Origin: an uncultured Oscillospiraceae bacterium | GTDB lineage: Bacteria; Bacillota; Clostridia; Oscillospirales; Oscillospiraceae | Assembly: GCA_944387625.1 (NCBI GenBank) | Contig: CALXFQ010000003.1 | Coordinates: 1 to 53,403, forward strand | Reading direction: 5' to 3' | Length of the DNA stretch: 53,403 nucleotides | Shown: positions 40,476-50,417 of the stretch, one piece after another | Layout: every line of letters begins with the position of its first letter | Position numbering within the stretch: position 1 is the stretch's first letter | The notes under the pieces: model-generated | What the model was told of the DNA's origin: nothing | The model's database searches: none | The model's input: the letters and a program-made list of their open reading frames with translations, nothing else | Translations under genes and position numbers: made by a program

Positions 40476-40910
40476 CCATTATTTTCCTCCGATCTGCAAT
40501 TTTTTTCCACATCCGGCCCCATTTTTTTCCTCTTTCCCCCGTTTTATCGAATGATGTCGAATATCATAGGAGAAAAAGGAAGCCAAGCGGCCTTTGTACA
40601 GATCGCACCAACCTTTCCCCCGCCTTTTCCCACCGGATCGTACAGGCCCACGTCAACATCCGGGGCCGCAGGCCCGGGGGAGCGTTCTTTGCGGCCACGC
40701 GGTCGGCCTATTCGGTCCACAGATCTGCCCCGGCTTGCGCCGCGCGGTACGATCGCCGCCGGGAACGCGCCGGGGAGCGCCGATCAGGCCCTTGTTCCGG
40801 CGGTCCGGGCAGGCGGCTTCGGCGTTTTTACCAGATCCGTACCCTGGCCCACCGAATCATTCCATGTATTTTTTGCGTAGAAGACTATTCCCTTTTCGCG
40901 TTTTATTTGA
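40476..40910. other. 435-base intergenic tract without a recognised gene
   Basis: This tract lies between divergent promoters. Its first part has pyrimidine runs (T- and C-tracts); 40660-40830 is very G+C-rich with small self-complementary stretches such as CCGGGGCCGCAGGCCCGG. Open frames exist on both strands but lack ribosome sites and protein-like composition. I see no known RNA family; an unknown ncRNA or control region remains possible. Confidence 0.5.
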
Positions 40911-40916
40911 TATAAT
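40911..40916 (+). promoter_or_regulatory. -10 element of the mdh-fum-hdr-flx-frd operon
   Basis: TATAAT at 40911-40916, 79 bases before the first start codon. The -35 region (TTCCCT at 40888) is poor, suggesting activator dependence or a different -35. No clear Rex or Fnr dyad was found. Confidence 0.55.
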
Positions 40917-40995
40917 AATACCGATTGCGACAGGGCAGATCCATCCGCTGCCCCGATCCGATAAACCATACATTATAATAAGGAGTCTGACATTT

Positions 40996-41943
40996 ATGAG
41001 CAAGAAGATCAGTGTCATCGGTGCCGGCAGCGTAGGCGCCGCCATCGCCAACGATCTGATGATCCAGGGCCTGGCCTCTGAGATCGTACTGATCGATGTG
41101 AACGAGGAAAAAGCCTTCGGAGAGGCTCTGGACATTTATCAGGGCGCCACCTTCGGCTCTCCCGCCATCGTCCGGGCCGGTGACTACACCGACGCCCAAG
41201 GCTCCGACGTGGTGATCATCACCTCCGGCCTGCCCCGGAAGGCCGGTCAGTCCCGGCTGGATCTGGCCCAGGCCAATGTGGAGGTCATCAAGCAGATCAC
41301 CCCCCATATCGTGGCCGCCGCCCCGGACGCCATCTATATCATCGTGTCCAACCCGGTGGACGTGCTGACCTATGTATTCACCAAGATCTCGGGATTGCCG
41401 GAGAACCAGATCATCGGCTCGGGCACCATCCTGGACACCAGCCGCCTTCAGGCCGCCCTGGCCCAGCGGTTCCAGATCAGCCCCCGGAACGTTCACGCCC
41501 ATGTCTACGGCGAACACGGGGACACCTCCTTCGTGCCCTGGTCCCTGGCCCACATCGCCAACAACCACATCGACGACTACAAGGCCCACGCCCCCCACGG
41601 CGATGAGATCCGCTGGGACAAGGACTATGCCGAGGTAGAGGACTTCGTCCAGACCTCCGGCGCCCAGGTGATCAAGGCCAAGGGCGCCACCTTCTTCGCC
41701 GTGGCCGTGTCCGTGTGCCACATCGTCAAGTGCATCTTCAACGGCGCCGGCACCGCCCTGACCGTGTCCACCATGATGCATGGAGAATACGGGGTGGACG
41801 ATGTGTGCCTGTCGGTGCTGACCATGGTGGACAACACCGGCGTCCGGGGCAAGATCACCAACGACCTGACCGCCGAAGAGGTAGAGCGCCTCCGGCTCAG
41901 CGCCGACAAGCTCAAGTCCATCATCGCTCAGCTGGATATTTAA
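40996..41943 (+). CDS. mdh: Malate dehydrogenase of the lactate dehydrogenase-like family
   Basis: The 315-residue protein has the NAD-binding GAGSVGAAIAND motif, the catalytic His in YGEHGDTSFVPW and the substrate Arg in GQSRLDL. The mobile loop reads LPRKAGQSR. The residue aligned with LDH Gln102 is Arg, which in this family selects malate/oxaloacetate over lactate/pyruvate. Other parts (GEHGDTSF, KGAT) are LDH-like, so homology search will likely label it L-lactate dehydrogenase. The operon, with fumarase next and fumarate reductase last, supports malate. The ribosome site is AAGGAG with long spacing. Confidence 0.8.
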   Translation: MSKKISVIGAGSVGAAIANDLMIQGLASEIVLIDVNEEKAFGEALDIYQGATFGSPAIVRAGDYTDAQGSDVVIITSGLPRKAGQSRLDLAQANVEVIKQITPHIVAAAPDAIYIIVSNPVDVLTYVFTKISGLPENQIIGSGTILDTSRLQAALAQRFQISPRNVHAHVYGEHGDTSFVPWSLAHIANNHIDDYKAHAPHGDEIRWDKDYAEVEDFVQTSGAQVIKAKGATFFAVAVSVCHIVKCIFNGAGTALTVSTMMHGEYGVDDVCLSVLTMVDNTGVRGKITNDLTAEEVERLRLSADKLKSIIAQLDI

Positions 41944-41953
41944 GGAGGGGCCT

Positions 41954-43330
<1,377 letters not shown>

Positions 43331-43340
43331 GGAGGTAGTT

Positions 43341-44129
43341 ATGACCTATTCATATTTCCCCGGCTGTACCCTGAAGACCCGGGGCAAGGACCTGGACACT
43401 TGGGGCCGGGCATCCATGGAGGCCCTGGGCATCCATTTGGAGGAGCTGCCCCAGTGGCAGTGCTGCGGGGCGGTGTATCCCCTGGCAAAGGACGAGATCG
43501 GCAGCCGCCTTTCCGCCGTCCGGGCCTTGGCAGCCGCCCGGGACCTGGGGACGCCCCTGGTGACCCTTTGCTCCGCCTGTCACCATGTGATCAAGCGGAC
43601 CAACTACGACATCCGGCACGACGCCCTCTTCCGGGACCGGGCCAACAACTACATGGCCCCGGACACCGCCTACCAAGGGGAGGCCCAGGTGCTCCACTAC
43701 CTGGAGGTCCTGCGGGACCATGTAGGCTTCGACACGCTGGCCAAAAAGGTGGTCAAGCCCCTTACCGGCCGGAAGATCGGGGCCTACTACGGGTGTCTGC
43801 TCCTGCGGCCCAGCAAGGCCATGGCCTTTGATGACCCGGAAAACCCCACCATTTTGGAGGACTTTATCCAGGCGATCGGCGCCCAGCCGGTCTTCTACGC
43901 CCAGCGCAACGAATGCTGCGGCGGGTATGTGACTTTGGAAGACCCGTCCCTGTCCCAGGCCCGGGCCGGCGCGGTGCTCCACAACGCCGCCGCCCAGGGG
44001 GCGGACACGCTGATCACCGCCTGCCCACTGTGCCTGTACAATCTCCAGAAAAACGGTGGGAAGCTGCCGGTGGTGTATTTCACCGAGCTGCTGGCGGAGG
44101 CTCTGGGACTGAAGGAGGTGCCGGTATGA
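43341..44129 (+). CDS. hdrB: Heterodisulfide reductase subunit B-like (HdrB)
   Basis: The 262-residue protein has the two CCG domains of HdrB: the first with QWQCCGAVYP and LCSACHH, the second with NECCGGYVTL and CPLCLYN. In methanogens these hold two non-cubane [4Fe-4S] clusters that cleave the CoM-CoB disulfide. In bacteria the acceptor differs and is usually unknown. The start 43341 follows GAGGAGGTAGTT; an upstream ATG lies inside fumC. The stop overlaps the next start (ATGA). Confidence 0.93.
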   Translation: MTYSYFPGCTLKTRGKDLDTWGRASMEALGIHLEELPQWQCCGAVYPLAKDEIGSRLSAVRALAAARDLGTPLVTLCSACHHVIKRTNYDIRHDALFRDRANNYMAPDTAYQGEAQVLHYLEVLRDHVGFDTLAKKVVKPLTGRKIGAYYGCLLLRPSKAMAFDDPENPTILEDFIQAIGAQPVFYAQRNECCGGYVTLEDPSLSQARAGAVLHNAAAQGADTLITACPLCLYNLQKNGGKLPVVYFTELLAEALGLKEVPV

Positions 44130-44512
44130 GCCAATGGACGGACACGATCCGGCAGATCTCCGGGGTCGATCCCCGGAAGTGTATGAAATGCGGCAAATGC
44201 ACCGCCACCTGCCCGGCCTATGACCATATGGAGTATCACCCCCACCAGTTCGTGGACATGGTGACCACCGGCCGGGTGGAGGAGCTGATGGCGTCCAAAG
44301 GGATCTACACCTGCCTGACCTGCTTTGCCTGTGTGGAGCGCTGCCCCAGGAGCGTGGAGCCGGCGGCGATCATCGAAGCGGTGCGCCTGGCGGTGATCCG
44401 CCAACAGGGCGGCAACCACATGACGCCGGACCAGATCCCCGGGCTGCTGGATGAGGAGCTTCCTCAGCAAGCCATCACCAGCGCCCTGCGCAAGTACAGC
44501 AAGGGAGGTTAA
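44126..44512 (+). CDS. hdrC: Heterodisulfide reductase subunit C-like (HdrC)
   Basis: The 128-residue protein carries two [4Fe-4S] motifs, CMKCGKCTATCP near 19-30 and CLTCFACVERCP near 63-74, matching the short ferredoxin-like HdrC that links HdrA to HdrB. The start is coupled to the hdrB stop by a four-base overlap and is preceded by GAAGGAGGTGCCGGT. Confidence 0.93.
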   Translation: MSQWTDTIRQISGVDPRKCMKCGKCTATCPAYDHMEYHPHQFVDMVTTGRVEELMASKGIYTCLTCFACVERCPRSVEPAAIIEAVRLAVIRQQGGNHMTPDQIPGLLDEELPQQAITSALRKYSKGG

Positions 44513-44514
44513 GT

Positions 44515-46506
44515 ATGCAAAGGATCGGTGTATTCGTATGCTGGTGCGGCAGCAACATCGCCGCCACCGTGGACGTGGTCCAGGTGGCCCAGGCCCTGGC
44601 AAAAGAGCCAGGGGTGGTGTTCGCCACCGACTATCAATATATGTGTTCCCAGGCCGGTCAGGACCTGATCGGGGCGGCGATCAAGGAGCATGGGCTCACC
44701 GGCGTGGTGATCTGCTCCTGCTCCCCCCGGATGCATGAGACCACCTTCCGCAAGACCTGCCAGAAGGCGGGCCTGAACCCCTACATGGTGGAGATCGCCA
44801 ACATCCGGGAGCATTGCTCCTGGATCCACAAGGACAAGCCCACCGCCACCGAGAAGGCGGTGATCTTGGGCCGGGCGGCGATCGCCAAGGTCCACCTGAA
44901 CGCCCCCCTCACCGCCGGCACCAGCCCGGTGACCAAGCGGGCGCTGGTGATCGGCGGCGGCATCGCCGGCATCCAGACCGCTCTGGACATCGCCGACGCG
45001 GGATTCCCCGTGGACATCGTGGAGAAAAAGCCCACGATCGGCGGCAAGATGACCCAGATCGACAAGACCTTCCCCACATTGGACTGCGCCGCCTGCATCC
45101 TCACCCCGAAGATGGTGGACGTGTCCCAGAACGAGAAGATCGATATCATCTCCTACGCCCAGGTGGAAAAGGTCCAGGGCTTCGTAGGCAATTTCTCCGT
45201 GACCATCCGCAAGAAGGCCCGGTATGTGGACGAGAGCAAGTGTACCGGCTGTGGACTGTGTACGGAAAAATGCCCTCAGAAAAAGGTCCCCAACGAGTTC
45301 AACCTGGGGCTGGATACCCGCCGGGCGATCTACATCCCCTTTGCCCAGGCGGTGCCCAAGGTGGCCACCATCGACCCGGACTACTGCTCCATGCTCAAGT
45401 CCGGCAAGTGCGGCGTGTGCGCCAAGGTCTGCGCCGCCGGGGCGATCGACTACAAACAGCAAGATGAGCTGATCACCCGGGAGTACGGCGCGATCGTGGT
45501 GGCCACCGGCTTCGAGCCGATCGGCATGGACAAGTTCGACGAGTTCGCCTACGCCCAAAGCCCGGACGTGGTGACCAGCCTGGAGCTGGAGCGGCTGATG
45601 AACGCGGCCGGTCCCACCGGCGGCACCTTGCTCCGGCCCTCCGACGGCACCCATCCCCACACCCTGGTATTCGTCCAGTGCGTAGGCTCCCGGTGCGACG
45701 GTGGGGAGAAGGGCAAGCCCTACTGCTCCAAGATCTGCTGTATGTACACCGCCAAGCACGCCATGCTGATCCGGGACAAGTACCCGGATACGGAGGTCTA
45801 CGTCTTCTACATCGACGTTCGGACCCCGGGCAAGAACTTCGACGAGTTCTACCGCCGGGCGGTGGAGGAATACGGCGTGCACTACATCAAAGGCATGGTG
45901 GGCAAGGTCACGCCCCAGGACGGCAAGCTGAAGGTCCAGGCCAGCGATCTGCTGGGCGGCCGTCAGCTCCATATCGACGCGGATATGGTGGTGCTGGCCG
46001 CCGCCATCGAGCCGGACAAGTCCGCCCGGCCCCTGGCGACCATGCTCACCGCCTCCATGGATACCAACGACTTCTTCACCGAGGCCCATCCCAAGCTCCG
46101 GCCGGTGGAGAGCCCCACGGCGGGCATCTTCCTGTCCGGCGCCTGCCAAGGCCCCAAGGACATCCCGGAGACCGTGGCCCAGGCGGGGGCCGCCGCCAGC
46201 AAGGTGATCGGCCTGCTCTCCAAGGACGCCCTTACCTGCAACCCCTGCACCGCCCAGCCGGACGAGCTCAAGTGCAACGGCTGCTCCTCCTGTGAGAACG
46301 TGTGCCCCTACGGCGCCATCAGCTACATCGACAAGCCCTTCCGCGGCCCGAACCGGACCACATTGATCCGGCGGGTGGCCCAGGTCAACCCGGCGGTGTG
46401 CCAGGGCTGCGGCGCGTGCACCGTGGCCTGTCCCTCCGGCGCGATGGACCTGCAGGGCTTCTCCAACAAACAGATCATGGCGGAGGTGGATGCGATATGC
46501 AGATGA
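44515..46506 (+). CDS. hdrA: Heterodisulfide reductase subunit A-like flavoprotein (HdrA)
   Basis: The 663-residue protein has the HdrA order: an N-terminal cysteine-rich part with VICSCSPRMHE and IREHCSW, a thioredoxin-reductase-like FAD domain (VIGGGIAGIQ near 144), an inserted ferredoxin part (CTGCGLCTEKCP near 243, CGVCAKVC near 303) and C-terminal clusters (CNGCSSCENVCP, CQGCGACTVACP). HdrA is the flavin centre where electron bifurcation occurs in Hdr complexes. GGGAGGTTAAGT precedes the start, two bases after hdrC. Confidence 0.94.
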   Translation: MQRIGVFVCWCGSNIAATVDVVQVAQALAKEPGVVFATDYQYMCSQAGQDLIGAAIKEHGLTGVVICSCSPRMHETTFRKTCQKAGLNPYMVEIANIREHCSWIHKDKPTATEKAVILGRAAIAKVHLNAPLTAGTSPVTKRALVIGGGIAGIQTALDIADAGFPVDIVEKKPTIGGKMTQIDKTFPTLDCAACILTPKMVDVSQNEKIDIISYAQVEKVQGFVGNFSVTIRKKARYVDESKCTGCGLCTEKCPQKKVPNEFNLGLDTRRAIYIPFAQAVPKVATIDPDYCSMLKSGKCGVCAKVCAAGAIDYKQQDELITREYGAIVVATGFEPIGMDKFDEFAYAQSPDVVTSLELERLMNAAGPTGGTLLRPSDGTHPHTLVFVQCVGSRCDGGEKGKPYCSKICCMYTAKHAMLIRDKYPDTEVYVFYIDVRTPGKNFDEFYRRAVEEYGVHYIKGMVGKVTPQDGKLKVQASDLLGGRQLHIDADMVVLAAAIEPDKSARPLATMLTASMDTNDFFTEAHPKLRPVESPTAGIFLSGACQGPKDIPETVAQAGAAASKVIGLLSKDALTCNPCTAQPDELKCNGCSSCENVCPYGAISYIDKPFRGPNRTTLIRRVAQVNPAVCQGCGACTVACPSGAMDLQGFSNKQIMAEVDAICR

Positions 46507-46937
46507 ACCAGGAATTCAAGCCCACCATCGTGGCATTTTGCTGCAACTGGTGTTCCTACGCCGGCGCGGACCTGTCCGGCACCAACCGGCTCCAATATCC
46601 GGCCAACGTGAAGATCATCCGGATCCCCTGCTCCTGCCGGCTGAACCCCATGTTCATCCTGCGGGCCTTCCAGCGGGGGGCGGACGGGGTGATCTTGTGC
46701 GGCTGCCACCCCGGCGACTGCCACTACACCACCGGCAACTACTATGCCCGCCGCCGGATGACCCTGCTGTTCTCCCTGCTGGACTATATGGGCATCGAGC
46801 GCCAGCGGACCCGGGTGGAGTGGGTCTCCGCCGCCGAAGGCGCCAAGTTCGCCGCGACCATGAACGACTTTGTGGATACCATCACCAAGCTGGGGCCCAA
46901 CCGTAGACTGGAGGACTTAAGATGCAAGAGCGAGTGA
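46497..46937 (+). CDS. flxD: MvhD/FlxD-type iron-sulfur subunit
   Basis: The 146-residue protein matches the MvhD family (PF02662), with IVAFCCNWCSYAGAD at the start and the CGCHPGDCHYTTGN motif near 68, which bind a [2Fe-2S] cluster. It passes electrons between HdrA and the electron-input module. Two starts are possible, 46497 (better spacing from GGAGGT) and 46503 (ATGA overlap with the hdrA stop). Its end overlaps the next gene. Confidence 0.92.
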   Translation: MQMNQEFKPTIVAFCCNWCSYAGADLSGTNRLQYPANVKIIRIPCSCRLNPMFILRAFQRGADGVILCGCHPGDCHYTTGNYYARRRMTLLFSLLDYMGIERQRTRVEWVSAAEGAKFAATMNDFVDTITKLGPNRRLEDLRCKSE

Positions 46938-47896
46938 TCGAAAAAGCCGCCCAGCTCCTGGAGTCCGGCGCCTGCGCCCGGGTCCTGGGCTGGAAGACCG
47001 GCGAATTTTTCTACGATGTGACCCCGGCGGTGTTCACCTCCGCCCAGCAGGTCCGTCAGGAGATGGTCTTCTCCCCCTTCTGCGGGGCGAACCTGTCCAA
47101 ATACCTGATCGCCGAGAGCCGGAAGGAGGGCAAGGTGGGGGTGTTCCTGAAGCCCTGCGACAGCTTCTCCTTCGTCCAGCTCCAGAAGGAGCACCGGATC
47201 TTGCGGGAGAATGTGTACGCCGTAGGCGTGCAGTGCCAGGGCATGAGCGATATCGAGGCCCTGAAGGCCCTGGGCCTGCGGGGCATCACCGCCGTCCAGG
47301 CGGAGGAGGACCGGCTCACCGTGTCCACGTTGTACGGCGAAAAGACCGTGGCGCTGGAAGAGGCCCTGTCCCTTCGGTGCCGCAGCTGCAAGAGCCGGGC
47401 GCTCCACGACTGCGACGAGCTGATCGGGGACCAGGGCCGGGATCTGGACACCGACCGCTTCGGGGAGGTGGCCCGGCTGGAAGCCATGTCCCCGGAGGAG
47501 CGGTTCGCCTTCTGGCGCAGCCAGCTTTCCAAGTGCATCCGCTGCAACGCCTGCCGGAACGTGTGTCCCGCCTGCTCCTGTGAGAAGTGCGTGTTCGACG
47601 ACCCCAACTCCGGCGTCCAGAACAAGGCCGCCGCGGACCCCTTCGAGGAGGACCTGTTCCACATCATCCGGGCCTTCCATGTGGCCGGACGGTGTACGGA
47701 CTGCGGCGAGTGTACCCGGGTCTGCCCCCAGCACATCCCGCTGCACCTGCTCAACCGCAAGCTGATCAAGGATATGAACGCGCTGTACGGCCCTTATCAG
47801 GCAGGCAGCGACTTTGACAGCAAGCCCCCCATGCTCACCTTCACCCAGGAGGACCCGGAGGCATCGATCATCACGGAAGGGAGGGGCATCCAATGA
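46922..47896 (+). CDS. flxC: FlxC-type 4Fe-4S protein
   Basis: The 324-residue protein has an N-terminal FrhB-like part with KPCDSFSF, then CRSCKSRALHDC near 157, and two [4Fe-4S] motifs, CIRCNACRNVCPAC near 204 and CTDCGECTRVCP near 259. It fits the FlxC subunit of FlxABCD-HdrABC complexes. It overlaps the preceding gene by 16 bases and the following one by four. Confidence 0.85.
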   Translation: MQERVIEKAAQLLESGACARVLGWKTGEFFYDVTPAVFTSAQQVRQEMVFSPFCGANLSKYLIAESRKEGKVGVFLKPCDSFSFVQLQKEHRILRENVYAVGVQCQGMSDIEALKALGLRGITAVQAEEDRLTVSTLYGEKTVALEEALSLRCRSCKSRALHDCDELIGDQGRDLDTDRFGEVARLEAMSPEERFAFWRSQLSKCIRCNACRNVCPACSCEKCVFDDPNSGVQNKAAADPFEEDLFHIIRAFHVAGRCTDCGECTRVCPQHIPLHLLNRKLIKDMNALYGPYQAGSDFDSKPPMLTFTQEDPEASIITEGRGIQ

Positions 47897-48891
47897 AAAA
47901 ATGGGAACTTTCCCGGCTCCAGGAGCTGTTTGAAGCGATCGCCGCCCAGGAGCCGCTGTACATCCCCACGGACGTTTCCGGCCAGCCCACCTTCGCTTTG
48001 TGGCAGCCGGGGATGGCCCTGACCCGGGAGCTGAACACCGTCCGCTCCGCCAAGGACCTGTTCTTCCCCCAGGTGGAGGAGCTGGTAAAATTCAAGGTGG
48101 AGGGCAAGAAGATCCAGGTGCTCGATCCCCAGGTCCAGATCCGGGACCAGGTGGTCTTCGGCGTCCGGGCCTGTGACGCCAGGAGCTTCGATATTTTGGA
48201 CTCGGTGTTCCTGGCCGAGCCGGCGGACACCTACTACCGGGACCGGCGGGCGCATACCACGGTGATGACCCTGGCCTGCACCCACCCGGAGGAGAGCTGC
48301 TTCTGCACCAGTCTGGGGATCGACCCCCAGGCCCCAGGCGGGGACGTGTCCTGCTGGATCGAAGGCGAGGCGCTGTACCTGAACGCCAACACGCCCAAGG
48401 GCCAGGCCCTGCTGTCCCGGCTCCCGCTGGACGAGGGGGAAAAGCCGGAAGCGGACCGATCCGTATTTGACCGGCTGCCTTTGAAGGACCTGGACCTGAC
48501 CCGGTTCGGCGAGAAAAAGCTCCTGGACTGGTTCCACAGCCCCAAGTGGGGGGAACTGAGCCAGTCCTGCCTGGGCTGCGGCACCTGCACCTTCGTGTGT
48601 CCCACCTGCCAGTGCTACGACATCCGGGACTTCGACACCGGCCACGGCGTCCAGCGGTTCCGCTGCTGGGACAGCTGTATGTACTCCGACTTTACCATGA
48701 TGGCCCACGGCACCAATCGGCCCACCCAGCTGGAGCGGTTCCGCCAGCGGTTCATGCACAAGCTGGTGTACTACCCCGCCGATCACGGCGGCCAGGTAGG
48801 CTGTGTGGGCTGCGGCCGCTGTCTGCGTAAATGCCCCATTTCCATGAACATCGTCAAGGTCGCCAGGGCCTTGGGAGAGGAGGAAGTATGA
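47893..48891 (+). CDS. flxB: FlxB-type 4Fe-4S protein
   Basis: The 332-residue protein resembles anaerobic sulfite reductase subunit A: an N-terminal domain with GVRACDARSFDILD, then two ferredoxin-like motifs CLGCGTCTFVCPTC near 218 and CVGCGRCLRKCP near 306. In Flx complexes this subunit relays electrons from the FlxA flavin to FlxC/D. Both ends overlap neighbouring genes as ATGA. Confidence 0.88.
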   Translation: MKKWELSRLQELFEAIAAQEPLYIPTDVSGQPTFALWQPGMALTRELNTVRSAKDLFFPQVEELVKFKVEGKKIQVLDPQVQIRDQVVFGVRACDARSFDILDSVFLAEPADTYYRDRRAHTTVMTLACTHPEESCFCTSLGIDPQAPGGDVSCWIEGEALYLNANTPKGQALLSRLPLDEGEKPEADRSVFDRLPLKDLDLTRFGEKKLLDWFHSPKWGELSQSCLGCGTCTFVCPTCQCYDIRDFDTGHGVQRFRCWDSCMYSDFTMMAHGTNRPTQLERFRQRFMHKLVYYPADHGGQVGCVGCGRCLRKCPISMNIVKVARALGEEEV

Positions 48892-49715
48892 GGACCGATC
48901 CGTTGATCCCCATGGTCGCCCAGGTCACCCATATCCGCACCGACACCCCGGATGTAAAGACCTTCCGGGTGGTGGGCCCGGACGGGAAGAAGCCCTTTGC
49001 CCATATCCCCGGCCAGTGCGCCATGCTGTCCATGCCCGGTGTGGGGGAGGCCCTGTTCTCCATCACCTCCTCCCCCACCAATGAAGAATATCTGGAATTT
49101 TCCATCAAAAAATGCGGCTGCGTCACCAGTTGGATCCACGCCATCGAGCCGGGCCAGCAGGTGACCCTCCGAGGCCCCTACGGCAACGGTTTCCCGGTGG
49201 ATACGGACTTTGCCGGTAAGGACCTGGTGTTCATCGCCGGCGGCATCGGCCTGGCCCCTCTTCGGTCGGTGATCAACTACGTCCGCCACTATCGGGACCG
49301 CTACGGCGCGGTGGACATCGTCTACGGCGCCAGGAGCAAGGCGGACCTGGTGGACTACGAAGAGATCTTGCAGGAGTGGTGCCAGGAAGATGGCATCCGC
49401 GTCCATCTGACCATCGACAACGCCCAGCCCGACTGGGACGGCCATGTGGGGTTCGTGCCCAACTATGTGAAAGAGCTGGGCTTCGACACCGGCAAGACCG
49501 TGGTCATGTGCGGCCCGCCGGTCATGATCAAATTCACCCTGGCGGGCCTGGAGGAGCTGGGCTTCCGGCGGGACCAGGTGTACACCACCTTCGAGCTGAA
49601 GATGAAGTGCGCCCTGGGCAAATGCGGCCGGTGCAACATCGGCGACAAGTATGTGTGCAAGGACGGCCCTGTGTTCCGCCTGGACCAGATGACCGAACTG
49701 CCTGACGAGTACTAA
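48888..49715 (+). CDS. flxA: FlxA-type NADH-dependent flavin oxidoreductase
   Basis: The 275-residue protein has a ferredoxin-reductase fold: an FAD part (PGQCAMLSM, LFSITSSP), a pyridine-nucleotide part (FIAGGIGLAPLRS near 115, VVMCGPPVMIKF near 205) and a C-terminal cysteine group (MKCALGKCGRCN, then Cys) for a [2Fe-2S] cluster, as in dihydroorotate dehydrogenase B subunits. It is the likely NADH entry point. The start overlaps the flxB stop. Confidence 0.9.
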   Translation: MRTDPLIPMVAQVTHIRTDTPDVKTFRVVGPDGKKPFAHIPGQCAMLSMPGVGEALFSITSSPTNEEYLEFSIKKCGCVTSWIHAIEPGQQVTLRGPYGNGFPVDTDFAGKDLVFIAGGIGLAPLRSVINYVRHYRDRYGAVDIVYGARSKADLVDYEEILQEWCQEDGIRVHLTIDNAQPDWDGHVGFVPNYVKELGFDTGKTVVMCGPPVMIKFTLAGLEELGFRRDQVYTTFELKMKCALGKCGRCNIGDKYVCKDGPVFRLDQMTELPDEY

Positions 49716-49729
49716 TGGAGAGTTGGAAT

Positions 49730-50404
49730 ATGGAACAAATGGTGAATGTTTTTCTGTTCGGCAAGCGTTATGCCGTGCCTGCCAGCGCCACCATCATGGA
49801 GGCCATGGAGTACGCGGGCTATCAGCTGGTCCGGGGCTGCGGCTGCCGCAACGGCTTCTGCGGCGCCTGCGCCACGCTGTACCGGATCGCCGGGGACCGG
49901 CAGCTCCACGCGTGCCTTGCCTGCTCCACCAAGGTGGAGGACAATATGTACGTGGCCACCCTGCCCTTCTTCCCCCTGGTGAAGGCGGTGTATGACATGG
50001 AGAAGATCAAGCCCTCCCAGCAGATCATGATGCAGCTGTACCCGGAGATCTACGCCTGTGTGGGCTGCAACGCCTGTACCAAGGCCTGCACCCAGGGCCT
50101 GAACGTGATGCAGTACATCGCCTACGCCCAGCGGGGAGAGTATGAAAAATGCGCCGAGGAGAGCTTCGACTGCGTCATGTGCGGCGTGTGCTCCTCCCGG
50201 TGTCCCGCCGGGATCTCCCATCCCCAGGTCGCCATGCTGGCCCGCCGGCTCAACGGCAAGTACCTGGCCCCCCACTGCGATCACCTGGACCAGAGGATCG
50301 ACGAGATCAACGAAGGCAAGTTCCAGGCCCTGCTGTCGGAGCTGATGGACAACTCCCAGGAGGAGATGCGCCGGCTCTACAACACCCGGGACATCGAAAA
50401 GTAA
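49730..50404 (+). CDS. Soluble fumarate reductase iron-sulfur subunit (FrdB-like)
   Basis: The 224-residue protein has an N-terminal plant-type ferredoxin part (CGCRNGFCGAC near 38-48, Cys at 62) and a C-terminal HdrC-like part with CVGCNACTKACTQG near 109 and CVMCGVCSSRCPAG near 147. The second half is closer to HdrC than to the three-cluster FrdB of membrane enzymes. It would connect the FAD subunit to the Hdr proteins. The start 49730 follows GGAGAG; an ATG at 49715 overlaps the flxA stop and lacks a site. Confidence 0.87.
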   Translation: MEQMVNVFLFGKRYAVPASATIMEAMEYAGYQLVRGCGCRNGFCGACATLYRIAGDRQLHACLACSTKVEDNMYVATLPFFPLVKAVYDMEKIKPSQQIMMQLYPEIYACVGCNACTKACTQGLNVMQYIAYAQRGEYEKCAEESFDCVMCGVCSSRCPAGISHPQVAMLARRLNGKYLAPHCDHLDQRIDEINEGKFQALLSELMDNSQEEMRRLYNTRDIEK

Positions 50405-50417
50405 GGAGGCGGAACAA

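Noticed and set aside
40996-41943. Call as L-lactate dehydrogenase
   Set aside because: Arg replaces Gln at the position that sets specificity, and the operon supplies malate's product pathway; the malate call is preferred, with the alternative noted.
43341-46506. Methanogenic heterodisulfide reductase, suggesting an archaeal source
   Set aside because: Ribosome sites, promoters and Flx neighbours are of bacterial type; HdrABC-Flx sets are known in anaerobic bacteria.
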